Position numbers and translations under genes: made by a program. A DNA stretch of 64,000 nucleotides from Paludibacteraceae bacterium. GTDB taxonomy: Bacteria > Bacteroidota > Bacteroidia > Bacteroidales > Paludibacteraceae. The notes under the pieces are model-generated. The model did no database searches. It was not told the DNA's origin and saw only the letters and a program-made list of their open reading frames with translations. Where the stretch lies: the NCBI GenBank assembly GCA_024401495.1, contig JAKSKW010000001.1, forward strand, positions 1 through 64,000, read 5' to 3'. Shown piece after piece: positions 1 through 7,720 of this stretch (its first letter is position 1; the number at the start of each line of letters is the position of its first letter).

Positions 1-63
1 TCATCAATCATCAACCATCAACCATCAATCATCAACCATCAATCATCAACCATCAACCATCAA
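1..63. repeat. Heptamer tandem repeat YCATCAA, nine copies
   Basis: Nine consecutive 7-base units (TCATCAA or CCATCAA) fill the first 63 bases. The unit changes only at its first base. The stop codon of the adjacent hslR gene (minus strand, 60-62) lies inside the last unit, so the repeat array forms the 3' boundary of that gene. It probably continues to the left of the window. Similar heptamer arrays with other words occur at 58586-58641 and, degenerate, at 33391-33415. Confidence 0.9.
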
Positions 64-503
64 TCATCATCGTCGTCAAGGTCAAGATCCCAATCCCAAT
101 CGTCGCTGATAAACTGAGGCTCTGTGTACTCGTTGATATCACGACGGTCCTTCTTCGTAGGGCGTCCGGCACCACGGTCACGCTGGCCATTCGATGTATA
201 GCGGCTCAACTCAAGCATCTCAAGCTGTTCTGCTGGAGTGACATTCTCCATAAACTCAGGAACGAGTTTGGCACCCATACGGTTTTCACTCAACGCAAGC
301 ACCTTGAAAGAGTATGTGATGGGAGCACGCTTGATCTGGATAACATCACCCACCTTGACATTTCTCGACGCCTTCTGGGAGTTGCCACCAATCATGACAT
401 GACCTTTCTTGCAAGCTTCAGCCGCCAAAGTTCGCGTCTTGAATAATCTTACAGCCCACATCCATTTGTCGATGCGTACCTCCTCTTTTACCTCTTTTGC
501 CAT
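60..503 (-). CDS. hslR: S4-domain RNA-binding protein, HslR/Hsp15-like
   Basis: Small (147 aa) RNA-binding protein of the Hsp15 family. In E. coli Hsp15 binds free 50S subunits carrying nascent peptidyl-tRNA and helps recycle stalled ribosomes. The S4 fold spans about residues 9-70, beginning RIDKWMWAVRLFKTR and containing the GHVMIGG turn. A basic RGAGRPTKKDRR stretch follows, and the protein ends in an acidic tail of Asp residues. It is the last gene of a minus-strand group with rplY and pth (15 bases after pth), all serving translation, which supports the call. The acidic tail is encoded by CATC/CGTC repeats continuous with the heptamer array, so its length may vary between strains. The family assignment is firm; the exact cellular role is inferred from E. 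coli. Confidence 0.9.
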   Translation of the reverse strand: MAKEVKEEVRIDKWMWAVRLFKTRTLAAEACKKGHVMIGGNSQKASRNVKVGDVIQIKRAPITYSFKVLALSENRMGAKLVPEFMENVTPAEQLEMLELSRYTSNGQRDRGAGRPTKKDRRDINEYTEPQFISDDWDWDLDLDDDDD

Positions 504-518
504 TACTTGATCAGCTAC

Positions 519-1082
519 TTACTTATTATTGAATTGGTTCATTGTGATATCAAGACCTGCAAGCATGAAAGACGCGATTGCATCACCAGCAATCTTCTTT
601 CTCTCAGGCATGGCCGCCATATCCTCGTCGCCAAACTTACCAAGCACGAAATCCACCTGTTTGCCTTTAGGAAAATCGTTACCGATACCGAATTTTAGGC
701 GGGCATACTTCTCTGTGCCAAGCAGTTCCTGGATATTCTTCAAACCGTTGTGTCCGCCTGCGCTACCACTTCCTTTGATACGGATTTTGCCGAAAGGTAG
801 AGACAGATCATCCACAATGACGAAGATATGATCCACGTCGATCTTCTCTTTCTGAGCCCAATAGCGGACAGCGTTTCCGCTAAGGTTCATATATGTATTA
901 GGCTTTAATAGGATAAATTCCTTGTTTTTAACGCGACCTTCGGCGATAGCGCCGTAACGCTCTTCCTTAAAAACAAGATTGGACGCTTCGGCAAAAGCGT
1001 CCAATACCATAAATCCTATGTTGTGCCTTGTGTTGGCATACTCGTCACCGATGTTGCCAAGCCCAACAATCAGATATTTCAT
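519..1082 (-). CDS. pth: Peptidyl-tRNA hydrolase
   Basis: Cytoplasmic enzyme that cleaves the ester bond of peptidyl-tRNA released from stalled ribosomes, recycling the tRNA. The 187 aa length is normal for bacterial Pth. The N-terminus shows the family signature [18 protein letters not shown], placing the catalytic His at residue 20 and the conserved Asn at 10. The PNTYMNLSG segment (61-69), the Asp pair near 91-92 and the GGHNG loop (109-113) are the other conserved active-site elements. It starts 2 bases after the rplY stop, so the two are almost certainly co-transcribed from the promoter at 1739-1769. Confidence 0.97.
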   Translation of the reverse strand: MKYLIVGLGNIGDEYANTRHNIGFMVLDAFAEASNLVFKEERYGAIAEGRVKNKEFILLKPNTYMNLSGNAVRYWAQKEKIDVDHIFVIVDDLSLPFGKIRIKGSGSAGGHNGLKNIQELLGTEKYARLKFGIGNDFPKGKQVDFVLGKFGDEDMAAMPERKKIAGDAIASFMLAGLDITMNQFNNK

Positions 1083-1084
1083 TT

Positions 1085-1642
1085 TTAATTAGCTCTTGAA
1101 CCACGAGTTGCCTTAACAGTTGCAACAACATTGATTGGGTTGTTCAACAACTCAAGATTCTCGTATGAAAGTGCACCAACCTGGATTGTCTTACCAATAC
1201 CTAGGCTCTCAACGTTAACTGGCAATCTGTCTGGGAAGTTAGTGTAGATACCCTTAACACGAAGCTTTCTCATCTGCTGAACCAACTTACCTCCTAGCTT
1301 AACACCCTCTGCAAGACCCTCAAGCTTAACTGGGATCTCGATTACAGCTGGCTTGTTCTCAGAGATTTCAAGGAAATCGATGTGAAGGATGTTATCCTTA
1401 ACTGGGTGAACCTGAAGATCCTTCAAGATAGCAGTAACTGTCTTACCAGCAACTGTCAACTCAACGATGTAAACATTTGGAGAGTAGATAAGCTTTCTAA
1501 CATCACCCTCTTTTACTGTGAAGTGCTTTGTCTCTGCACCACCGTAAAGTACACATGGGATAAGACCGTTTGCACGAGTCTCCTTTGTAGCCTTCTTGCC
1601 TAGATCTGCACGAAGCTCACCTGAAAGTTGAAATTTTTCCAT
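1085..1642 (-). CDS. rplY: 50S ribosomal protein L25 (Ctc/TL5 type)
   Basis: Ribosomal protein that binds 5S rRNA. At 185 aa it is the long two-domain form (L25 domain about residues 4-90, C-terminal TL5/Ctc domain about 95-180), as in Bacteroidota and Thermus, not the short E. coli form. It opens with [20 protein letters not shown] and has the conserved DFLEI and VPVNVES-like segments. It heads the rplY-pth-hslR unit. Codon use is noticeably biased to AAG, CTT, GTT and ACT, as expected for a highly expressed gene. An untranslated leader of about 90 bases lies between the promoter and the start codon. Confidence 0.97.
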   Translation of the reverse strand: MEKFQLSGELRADLGKKATKETRANGLIPCVLYGGAETKHFTVKEGDVRKLIYSPNVYIVELTVAGKTVTAILKDLQVHPVKDNILHIDFLEISENKPAVIEIPVKLEGLAEGVKLGGKLVQQMRKLRVKGIYTNFPDRLPVNVESLGIGKTIQVGALSYENLELLNNPINVVATVKATRGSRAN

Positions 1643-1738
1643 TTCTTTAATAATTTTTTAAGTATACTCAGGATTAGATCACCTAATCCCCCATCATACT
1701 CCTCAATGATTTTTTGCCGAAAATCAAGAAAAGCGGTG

Positions 1739-1769
1739 CAAAGATAGTGAGAAAATTGCTAAATGCAAA
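1739..1769 (-). promoter_or_regulatory. Bacteroidota housekeeping promoter for rplY-pth-hslR
   Basis: Read on the minus strand, TTTG (1766-1769), a 19-base spacer and TATCTTTG (1739-1746) match the known Bacteroides -33/-7 consensus TTTG / TAnnTTTG exactly. It is correctly placed about 100 bases upstream of the rplY start codon. Confidence 0.8.
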
Positions 1770-1878
1770 ATGATGAATGCTAAATATGATTATTGGCAAC
1801 GTAAATTTCCCGAAAATGAGACGACATACCGGATATCAGAAAAAAAATCATCATCCAAAGCAAATTTTGCCAATAAAA

Positions 1879-1909
1879 TTTGGCGGTGCAATAGTTTTTT
1901 TTAGAATTG
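1879..1909 (+). promoter_or_regulatory. Probable promoter of the 1969 lipoprotein gene
   Basis: TTTG (1879-1882), a 19-base spacer and TAGAATTG (1902-1909). The -7 element has one mismatch to TAnnTTTG. Transcription would start near 1916, about 50 bases before the start codon. Confidence 0.5.
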
Positions 1910-1968
1910 CATCATAAAATGGTTAACGCTTCCGCCATAAGCGAAGCAAAGGACTAAATAATTAATTT

Positions 1969-2787
1969 ATGGTAAAATTTTGGAAAATGCTCATTGCTAT
2001 GTTTGCAATGATGGCAATGGTGGTCGTGCCTACAAGCTGTGGCGACGACGATGATGACGACGAAAAGAACGGTTCTAACACAAGTTCAAACCCGGTTGCG
2101 GGCAAAATGTTTGTAGAAGAGGATGAACATTGGGTAGACATTTATGTATTCGACAATGAAATTGTTACTCGATACGATGAAAGTGACGATTCATATTATA
2201 AAGATACAAGAAGTTATCGATATGAAATATTATCTAACGGTCAGATTACATTCAACAATAAATTCTACAGATACAACGCAGGCGAATTAATCCGCATTGA
2301 TGATGGAGACGAGTGGGTAGAAGCAGTTGAAGACAAAACTGGTCGTTCTGTAGAACAGATTCTAAAAGATTGGGAGGAAGCCCAGCCTATTTCTCCTTAC
2401 GGAGACGCTAAGGTTCAGGTTTACGTACAGCCAGGTCAGAAGTATCAGGCAGTTCAGGCTGGCACAACAGCTTTCTCATTCGAGGTTAAGTCTTGTGAGG
2501 GTACAGTATATGACAAGAACCAGGTTGTAACTTTCGTTCTCGAGAAGAATGGTAGGACTCAGACAGTTTCTCTAGGTGACGATGCAGCACACTACTCTTA
2601 CCTTGCTTGGACAGAGGCTGATGGATTCAAGGGAGTTAATAAGGCCTACGCTGACACTCACGCTTCAGAGATCGTTATGATTCTAGCTGGCGCATCTAAC
2701 GTTACAGGTGTTGACTACATGATCACTACTCCAACTATCAACAAAACACTTCAGGCTAACGGTGCTGTTGAGACATTATTCCGTTGA
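1969..2787 (+). CDS. Predicted lipoprotein of unknown function
   Basis: 272 aa. The N-terminus is a lipoprotein signal (MVKFWKMLIAMFAMMAM then VVPTSC at about residues 20-25), followed by a run of six Asp, so the mature protein should be lipid-anchored in the envelope and probably surface exposed. I recognise no domain. Residues about 45-140 are rich in Tyr, Asp and Glu and look like a small beta-rich unit. Residues about 145-272 (from PYGDAKVQVYVQPGQKYQ) look like a second domain. Codon use shifts sharply near 2390: the first part prefers GAA/AAA, the second GAG/AAG with many CAG and GTT codons. That suggests a chimeric gene or a highly expressed second domain. It is a single-gene unit with its own promoter and a strong terminator. 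Confidence 0.8.
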   Translation: MVKFWKMLIAMFAMMAMVVVPTSCGDDDDDDEKNGSNTSSNPVAGKMFVEEDEHWVDIYVFDNEIVTRYDESDDSYYKDTRSYRYEILSNGQITFNNKFYRYNAGELIRIDDGDEWVEAVEDKTGRSVEQILKDWEEAQPISPYGDAKVQVYVQPGQKYQAVQAGTTAFSFEVKSCEGTVYDKNQVVTFVLEKNGRTQTVSLGDDAAHYSYLAWTEADGFKGVNKAYADTHASEIVMILAGASNVTGVDYMITTPTINKTLQANGAVETLFR

Positions 2788-2844
2788 TTGAAAGGCTTTA
2801 AGTCGAAAGAATAAGAGCTGTGCCCAATGGGGCAATAAATCAAA

Positions 2845-2874
2845 AAGCAATGGTCATTCGACCATTGCTTTTTT
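2845..2874 (+). terminator. Intrinsic terminator after the 1969 lipoprotein gene
   Basis: Perfect 11-bp stem AAGCAATGGTC / GACCATTGCTT (2845-2855, 2860-2870) with a 4-base loop ATTC, followed directly by TTTT. Confidence 0.92.
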
Positions 2875-3003
2875 ATATCCTCTCACCAACGGTTGATTTA
2901 TCGTTTCGCGAAAAATCAACCATTGGCTAATTAAAAGAACCGTTCAACGGTTTGTCTCCTGAAACTTGAGTCCTGAATCCTCAAACTTGAAACCACAATA
3001 GTC

Positions 3004-3034
3004 TTTGAAAATCCCAATTATTTATCTATTTTTG
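3004..3034 (+). promoter_or_regulatory. Bacteroidota promoter for the DUF5063-exonuclease-RapZ operon
   Basis: TTTG (3004-3007), 19-base spacer, TATTTTTG (3027-3034): a full match to the Bacteroides consensus. Transcription should begin near 3041. This decides the start of the next gene: the ATG at 3057 is usable, whereas an in-frame TTG at 3045 would sit almost on the transcript end. Confidence 0.8.
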
Positions 3035-3056
3035 CAAAGTTTTTTTGAAAAACGCC

Positions 3057-3581
3057 ATGGATATAAACAATCAAGAGACGATAAACTTCGTAAAGTCAGC
3101 TATTCTGTTTTGCCACGTGATTGAGCAATCAGAGAATGATGCTCCAAAGGAATTCGCAAAGAAACTTGCTGGCTCATTGGCTGGACTATATGCAGCAACC
3201 AACTATCTTCCTTCTTATGACGAGGTGGAAGACGACTATATCGAACTGGAATGCAAAGTGACTGAAGAGATGTACAATTCCGTTGTACAGATCGTAAGCG
3301 ATAAACTTGGGGCTCATGATGATTTCCTAACAGTCGACCACGTCGACATGCAATACAGCGATACTCCGATTGTAGTCCATGTGTCGGAAGACATGGCAGA
3401 TATCTATCAGGATATCGTCGACATGACTCACCGCATCCAAAGTGCTGACAACGCCATCATGTGCGCGGCATTGAAAGAGTGCGTGGAGCATTTCCACGAG
3501 TTCTGGGGCCAGTGTCTTACTCGTAGTCTGGGAGCCCTTCATTCATATATATCTTCTCCAGACAACGAAGACGAAGAATAA
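3057..3581 (+). CDS. DUF5063 domain protein
   Basis: 174 aa from the ATG at 3057, a mostly helical, acidic cytoplasmic protein without signal or membrane segments. I recognise it as the DUF5063 family, a Bacteroidota protein of unknown function that I recall being commonly encoded directly before a 3'-5' exonuclease gene; the same arrangement is seen here (6-base gap). It opens MDINNQETINFVKSAILFC and contains a YLPSYDEVEDDYIE segment near residue 55. The shared promoter and tight spacing suggest it works with the downstream exonuclease, but no biochemical role is known to me. Confidence 0.75.
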   Translation: MDINNQETINFVKSAILFCHVIEQSENDAPKEFAKKLAGSLAGLYAATNYLPSYDEVEDDYIELECKVTEEMYNSVVQIVSDKLGAHDDFLTVDHVDMQYSDTPIVVHVSEDMADIYQDIVDMTHRIQSADNAIMCAALKECVEHFHEFWGQCLTRSLGALHSYISSPDNEDEE

Positions 3582-3587
3582 AATCAA

Positions 3588-5348
3588 ATGGGACAGTTTG
3601 CCGAATCAATAACTAAAGAGGAAATCCAACAGTTGCCGATAGCATCGTTTACCGGCGACATCATCGTCGTGTCGAGATTCGACATGGTGCAGGAGGCTGT
3701 CGACTATTTGAACACTCAGAAAGTGCTTGGTATCGACACAGAGACTAAACCTGTCTTCGTGAAGGGCAAGACCAACCAAGTTGCACTTCTACAAGTTAGT
3801 TCGGAGACGCGTTGTTATCTTTTCCGTCTCAACCTTTTGAACATTCCAGAATCGGTGGCTGACCTGTTCGCCAATCCTAACATCACAAAGATTGGTCTCA
3901 GCCTTCACGATGATTTCCGACAGCTCCGTCGACGTATGCCTAATTTCAAATGCGAGAATTACGTTGAGCTCCAGAGCTACGTGGAGAAATTCGGAATCAA
4001 GGACAAGAGTCTGCAGAAAATCTACGCGATAATCTTCAAACTTCAGGTCTCTAAGCGCCAGCAAACTTCCAATTGGGAAGCCAACCCTCTTGAACCAGCA
4101 CAGATCAGATATGCCGCACTCGATGCGTATGCCACTCTGATGATCTATAAAGAGTTGAGCAACAGCGAAGAAGGTAAGAACAAACCAGCCGACCACTTGT
4201 CGTCAGCTGTGTTGGAGCAGATGCAGTTGGCTCAGCAGCAACGTGCTCAGGAGAAAAAGGAGAAGAGAGAGAAAAAGAGAAAAGAGCAGGAGGCAAAACC
4301 TAAAGTGGTTGTGCCAAAGACTCCGGAAGAGATCCACGAGGAGAATATGCAGTCAATCGCCCGTCTCTACAAGAAATTCCAAGGCCATCACCCATCTTCA
4401 ATCACACCTATCGCTCAAGCCGGTTCAGGTCGTCAGTATTTCATGGTCGACGGTGATTCTGGCAAATACGTCGCGACTATCGGTGAGACAAAAGAGGAGA
4501 ACGAGGCATTCTTCTATCTTGCAAAGCAACTGAAGCGAGCTGGAGCCTCAGTGCCAAAGGTTTTTCATATTTCCAAAGACAGAATGATCTATCTGCAGAC
4601 CTACTGCGGACACGACTCATTATATAATGTGCTTGAACGATTCCGTCAAAGCGGAGAATACTCGAAGACAAGCATTCGAATGCTTGGCAAAGCTATGTCA
4701 GACCTGGCAAGAATACAGCTTGTCGGAGCAAAGACGGTGGATTTTGCGAAGTGTTATCCAGAATCTGAGTTTTCAAGAGACGGATTGATGGCAGACTTTG
4801 CCAAATTCGAGACATATTTCGTAAAGAAGCATCCTATAGATTATAATGAATCCCGTCTTCACGATGATTTCGAAAAGATGTGGACAACCATGAGTGCTGT
4901 CCGCAAAGACGCGTGGGGATTCATGTACCGTGATTTCCAGTCGCGCAACGTGATGGTGAAATCTGGAGGATTATGGTATATCGATTTCCAGGGAGGTCGA
5001 CGCGGACCAATCTGGTACGACTTGGTGTCATTCGTTTATCAGGTCAGAGCAAAATATCCTGACGATGTCAAGACGCAGATAATCACCATCTATCTGAAAG
5101 CAGTCAAGAAATTCATTGAGATAAGCGACGAGGAGTTTTACGCCAACCTCGACTTCTTCATTCTAATGCGTATGGTCCAGGTGCTTGGCACATACGGACT
5201 ACGTGGATTGGAGGAGAAGAAGGCAACATTCTTAGGTCAGATTCCAGACACATTGAAGGTATTGAGCACCGTCGTCGACAAGTTTAATACTGATTATCCG
5301 GAACTTATTAAAGTAATCAAAGAAGCGACAAAGCATTATGGAGAATAA
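3588..5348 (+). CDS. DEDDy 3'-5' exonuclease fused to an APH-type small-molecule kinase
   Basis: 586 aa with two unrelated halves. Residues about 25-195 form an RNase D-like DEDDy exonuclease: Exo I GIDTET (Asp50, Glu52), Exo II SLHDDFRQL (Asp108/109), Exo III YAALDAYA (Tyr175, Asp179). Residues about 205-250 are a charged Lys/Glu/Gln-rich linker. Residues about 260-586 are an aminoglycoside-phosphotransferase-like kinase with a nucleotide-binding loop near AGSGRQYF, the catalytic loop YRDFQSRN (Asp449, Asn454) and the metal-binding DF at 466-467. The kinase half resembles the Bacteroidota phosphotransferases that are normally joined to a RapZ C-terminal domain; here that domain follows as a separate overlapping gene. 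These kinases are related to sugar kinases such as AmgK, but no MurU-type partner is nearby, so the substrate is unknown. The frame is continuous across the junction. Confidence 0.82.
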   Translation: MGQFAESITKEEIQQLPIASFTGDIIVVSRFDMVQEAVDYLNTQKVLGIDTETKPVFVKGKTNQVALLQVSSETRCYLFRLNLLNIPESVADLFANPNITKIGLSLHDDFRQLRRRMPNFKCENYVELQSYVEKFGIKDKSLQKIYAIIFKLQVSKRQQTSNWEANPLEPAQIRYAALDAYATLMIYKELSNSEEGKNKPADHLSSAVLEQMQLAQQQRAQEKKEKREKKRKEQEAKPKVVVPKTPEEIHEENMQSIARLYKKFQGHHPSSITPIAQAGSGRQYFMVDGDSGKYVATIGETKEENEAFFYLAKQLKRAGASVPKVFHISKDRMIYLQTYCGHDSLYNVLERFRQSGEYSKTSIRMLGKAMSDLARIQLVGAKTVDFAKCYPESEFSRDGLMADFAKFETYFVKKHPIDYNESRLHDDFEKMWTTMSAVRKDAWGFMYRDFQSRNVMVKSGGLWYIDFQGGRRGPIWYDLVSFVYQVRAKYPDDVKTQIITIYLKAVKKFIEISDEEFYANLDFFILMRMVQVLGTYGLRGLEEKKATFLGQIPDTLKVLSTVVDKFNTDYPELIKVIKEATKHYGE

Positions 5349-5763
5349 GGAATTAGTTGTCAAAGTATTCAGTTTTTCATACAAGAAAGGCATTCCAGCA
5401 GACGAGTCAGGCAACGGTGGAGGCTATGCTTTCGACTGTCGTGCGGTGCACAACCCAGGCAGATACGAAGAGTACAAGCAGCTTACAGGTCGTGACCAGC
5501 CAGTGATTGATTTCTTGGAGAAAGACGGTGAGATACTCACTTTCCTTGATTCCGTGTGGGCTTTGGTGGATTTCCACGTCGCACGCTATATGGAGCGAGG
5601 CTTCACAAGTTTGATGGTCAGTTTCGGTTGTACCGGTGGCCAACATCGCTCTGTCTACTCTGCACAGAAGACAGCTGAGCATATCGCTAAGAAATTCGGG
5701 GTGGAAGTGAGACTGGAACATGTGGAGCAGAAAATCAAACAGGTTTTTGAGAAAAGAGATTAG
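5338..5763 (+). CDS. RapZ C-terminal-domain-like protein
   Basis: 141 aa corresponding only to the C-terminal half of RapZ (YvcJ). It lacks the N-terminal P-loop ATPase. The hallmark GCTGGQHRSV lies at about residues 98-107; FSYKKGIP near the N-terminus and FDCRAVHNPGR at about 30-40 are also family segments. In E. coli the RapZ C-terminal domain binds RNA and a metabolite (GlcN6P). The start codon overlaps the stop of the preceding kinase by 11 bases (ATGGAGAATAA), implying translational coupling. With the kinase half upstream this reconstitutes the kinase-RapZ pair seen fused in other Bacteroidota. An RNA- or sugar-related role is inference. Confidence 0.8.
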   Translation: MENKELVVKVFSFSYKKGIPADESGNGGGYAFDCRAVHNPGRYEEYKQLTGRDQPVIDFLEKDGEILTFLDSVWALVDFHVARYMERGFTSLMVSFGCTGGQHRSVYSAQKTAEHIAKKFGVEVRLEHVEQKIKQVFEKRD

Positions 5764-5826
5764 AGCTTAGAGCTTAAAGCTGAGAGCACTCGTCTCTAAG
5801 CTCTAAGCTATAAACTTTAAGCTACA
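5764..5826. repeat. Degenerate AGCTTAGAG-type intergenic repeat
   Basis: Short repeated words (AGAGCTTA, AAGCTGAGA, CTAAGCTCTAAGCT, TTTAAGCTACAA) fill the gap between two genes. The left half is loosely the reverse complement of the right half, so it can fold. Its only visible role is as a spacer or weak terminator. Confidence 0.6.
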
Positions 5827-5834
5827 AACTAAAC

Positions 5835-6176
5835 ATGGACAGACAAGAGATCATAAAAATATCCGTTATTGCGCTCATCATCGTCGCATTGCTCAACGCA
5901 ATCGGCATGAGCAACAATATCCAGATAAAGTGGCTATTGAAGTTAGCCACAGGATTCTCGTTGTTCGTCGTCATATTATATTGGAAAGTAATACCGTACA
6001 AAAGCAAACTCAACGAAGACAACCTAAAAAAGTTTGAATCCGTCGGAAATATTTGTGATCCCATCTTCAACCTGTTCACAAAACTACCCAAGATCAAATT
6101 AGGAGATTCTACAGAAATGAACTCCGCCCCATTGGCAGTATGCGGAATCTTGATCTTGATTTTGATGATGCTGTAA
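5835..6176 (+). CDS. Small membrane protein, unknown function
   Basis: 113 aa. Three hydrophobic stretches are visible: about residues 6-25 (ISVIALIIVALLNAIGM), 33-50 (LLKLATGFSLFVVILYW) and 97-113 at the extreme C-terminus. A polar loop separates the last two. No family is recognised. It lies 71 bases after the RapZ-like gene in the same direction and may be read from the same transcript. The C-terminus ends inside its last membrane segment. Confidence 0.55.
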   Translation: MDRQEIIKISVIALIIVALLNAIGMSNNIQIKWLLKLATGFSLFVVILYWKVIPYKSKLNEDNLKKFESVGNICDPIFNLFTKLPKIKLGDSTEMNSAPLAVCGILILILMML

Positions 6177-6190
6177 AAGGGTGGAGGCCA

Positions 6191-6296
6191 CAAAAACGCA
6201 AAGTAAATCTCCGCAAAAACACAAAGTAAATCTCCGCAAAAACACAAAGTAAATCTCCGCAAAAACACAAAGTAAATCTCCGCAAAAACACAAAGT
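6191..6296. repeat. 23-bp tandem repeat, about 4.5 copies
   Basis: The unit CACAAAGTAAATCTCCGCAA plus AAA (23 bases) is repeated head to tail between the small membrane gene and an ATPase gene. Copies are nearly identical; the first has CGCAAAG in place of CACAAAG. There are no spacers, so it is a minisatellite and not a CRISPR array. Its right end runs directly into the promoter region of the next gene. Confidence 0.92.
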
Positions 6297-6311
6297 TTTA
6301 AATTTAATTTA

Positions 6312-6319
6312 TATCTTTG
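6312..6319 (+). promoter_or_regulatory. -7 element upstream of the DUF4143-type ATPase gene
   Basis: TATCTTTG matches the TAnnTTTG -7 consensus and ends 19 bases before the ATG at 6339. A clear TTTG -33 box is not visible because the 23-bp repeat occupies that position, so strength may depend on the repeat. Confidence 0.5.
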
Positions 6320-6338
6320 CGTTCAAAATCAGACAATT

Positions 6339-7625
6339 ATGGAATACTTAAAAAGAATAGCAGATATAGACTTAAAGCAGAGATTAGAAGCCTTTGGAGC
6401 TGTACTACTGGAAGGGCCGAAATGGTGTGGAAAAACCACAACTGCGAAGCAGCAAGCCAAGAGTATTCTCCAAATGCAAGATCCAGACAACAAAGCGGCA
6501 TACATATCCACTGCCAATATAAAACCTTCTTTACTTCTTAAGGGGGACAAGCCTCGCTTGCTTGACGAATGGCAAATTGCCCCAGTGCTATGGGATGCGG
6601 TGAGGACATCGGTTGACAATATAGGAGAACCTGGACAATACATTCTTACTGGTTCAAATTCCATTGAACTAGACAAAATCATGCACTCAGGAATAGGCAG
6701 AATCTCAAAAATGAAGATGTATCCAATGAGTCTTTGGGAAAGTCAAGATTCAAATGGTAAGATTTCCATTAAGGATTTGTTTTACAACCAAGATACCGAC
6801 ATCGACGGAATAACTTCAGACTTGACTATAGAACACTTAATTTTTCTCGCATGTTGCGGGGGGTGGCCTGCTGTAACAAACTTGCAGACTGACAGCGCAA
6901 AGCTTTTCATTGCCAAAGACTATATTGAGGGGCTTTGTTCATTGGATATCAAGACTATAGATGGAGTGCAAAGAAACCCGAAACTTACCAATTTAATTCT
7001 AAAATCATACGCTCGCAACATCTGTACACTTGCGAAGAAAACTGCAATGCTAAAAGACGTTGCATCAAATGAAAACATCTCAATGCCGACATTCGACGAC
7101 TATACGAATGCATTAAAACGTCTGTTCGTAATCGATGATTTGGAAGCATGGTGTCCAGCCATAAGATCGGCATCGGCAATTAGAAGTGGAGACAAGCGTT
7201 GTTTTATAGACCCATCTATAGCAGTGGCTTCACTCGGTCTATCTCCGGAAAGATTACAAATGGACCTTAATACATTCGGATTCATTTTTGAAGTAATGGC
7301 AATTCGCGATCTAAAAGCATACTCACAATGTCTAGGAGGAAAATTATCATATTATCACGATAGGAACGACCTTGAAGCCGACGCAGTACTTCATCTGTCT
7401 GATGGCAAATATGCACTCATAGAATTCAAATTAGGAAGCGATGAAATAGAAAAAGGTGCCAAGCATCTACTTGAAATCAAGCATTTGGTAAAAGCTTACA
7501 ATGAGAAGTCGACAGCTTCATCCCTCAGAGAGCCAGATCTTCTCATAATCATTACAGGTGGTCAGATGGCATATACACGACCAGACGGAGTAAAAATTAT
7601 TCCGTTAGGTTGCTTGAAAGACTAA
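6339..7625 (+). CDS. AAA ATPase with C-terminal DUF4143-type domain
   Basis: 428 aa P-loop ATPase of the large family with an N-terminal AAA domain and a C-terminal DUF4143 domain. The Walker A motif is GPKWCGKTT near residue 27, a Walker B-like LLDEWQ lies near 75, and an arginine-containing TGSNS segment follows. The C-terminal part (about 290-425) has LEADAVL and ALIEFKLG, resembling a PD-(D/E)XK fold (Asp...Glu-x-Lys) of unproven activity. Such proteins are abundant and mobile in Bacteroidota and their function is unsettled. It stands alone between a tandem repeat and the yceD promoter, which fits a recent insertion. Confidence 0.85.
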   Translation: MEYLKRIADIDLKQRLEAFGAVLLEGPKWCGKTTTAKQQAKSILQMQDPDNKAAYISTANIKPSLLLKGDKPRLLDEWQIAPVLWDAVRTSVDNIGEPGQYILTGSNSIELDKIMHSGIGRISKMKMYPMSLWESQDSNGKISIKDLFYNQDTDIDGITSDLTIEHLIFLACCGGWPAVTNLQTDSAKLFIAKDYIEGLCSLDIKTIDGVQRNPKLTNLILKSYARNICTLAKKTAMLKDVASNENISMPTFDDYTNALKRLFVIDDLEAWCPAIRSASAIRSGDKRCFIDPSIAVASLGLSPERLQMDLNTFGFIFEVMAIRDLKAYSQCLGGKLSYYHDRNDLEADAVLHLSDGKYALIEFKLGSDEIEKGAKHLLEIKHLVKAYNEKSTASSLREPDLLIIITGGQMAYTRPDGVKIIPLGCLKD

Positions 7626-7671
7626 AAATTATCAACAATATCACCTAAAAAGTGAAAAAACGAAGGGAAAA

Positions 7672-7703
7672 TTTAGTAATAAAATAAAAGTTTTGTAATT
7701 TTG
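7672..7703 (+). promoter_or_regulatory. Promoter of yceD-rpmF
   Basis: TTTA (7672-7675, one mismatch to TTTG), a 20-base spacer and TAATTTTG (7696-7703). Transcription would begin about 7710, so the ATG at 7712 would leave almost no leader. This favours the in-frame ATG at 7721 as the start. Confidence 0.6.
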
Positions 7704-7720
7704 CAGTCCAAATGGAAGCC

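Larger units (their letters stand above)
1643..1968. other. Divergent intergenic region between rplY and a lipoprotein gene
   Basis: 326 bases without a gene. It holds the leader of rplY (minus strand) with a small inverted repeat GGATTAG/CTAATCC near 1670-1688, a minus-strand promoter at 1739-1769 and a probable plus-strand promoter at 1879-1909. Near 1928-1950 there is a short GCTT...AAGC hairpin in the leader of the downstream lipoprotein gene. I see no RNA gene here. Confidence 0.6.

Noticed and set aside
3045..3056. TTG start four codons before the DUF5063 gene
   Set aside because: The promoter at 3004-3034 places the transcript start near 3041, and an ATG is available at 3057.
4368..5763. 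AmgK-MurU type cell-wall recycling pair
   Set aside because: The kinase fold is right, but no nucleotidyltransferase (MurU) gene is adjacent, so the substrate cannot be assigned.
6099..6293. Overlapping minus-strand frames rich in Phe/Cys/Leu over the 23-bp repeat
   Set aside because: A 23-base unit shifts frame each copy, producing repeated peptides in all frames; no start context or conservation.
6191..6296. Possible CRISPR array (regular 23-base repeat)
   Set aside because: Units are head to tail with no variable spacers, and no cas genes are in the window; it is a minisatellite.
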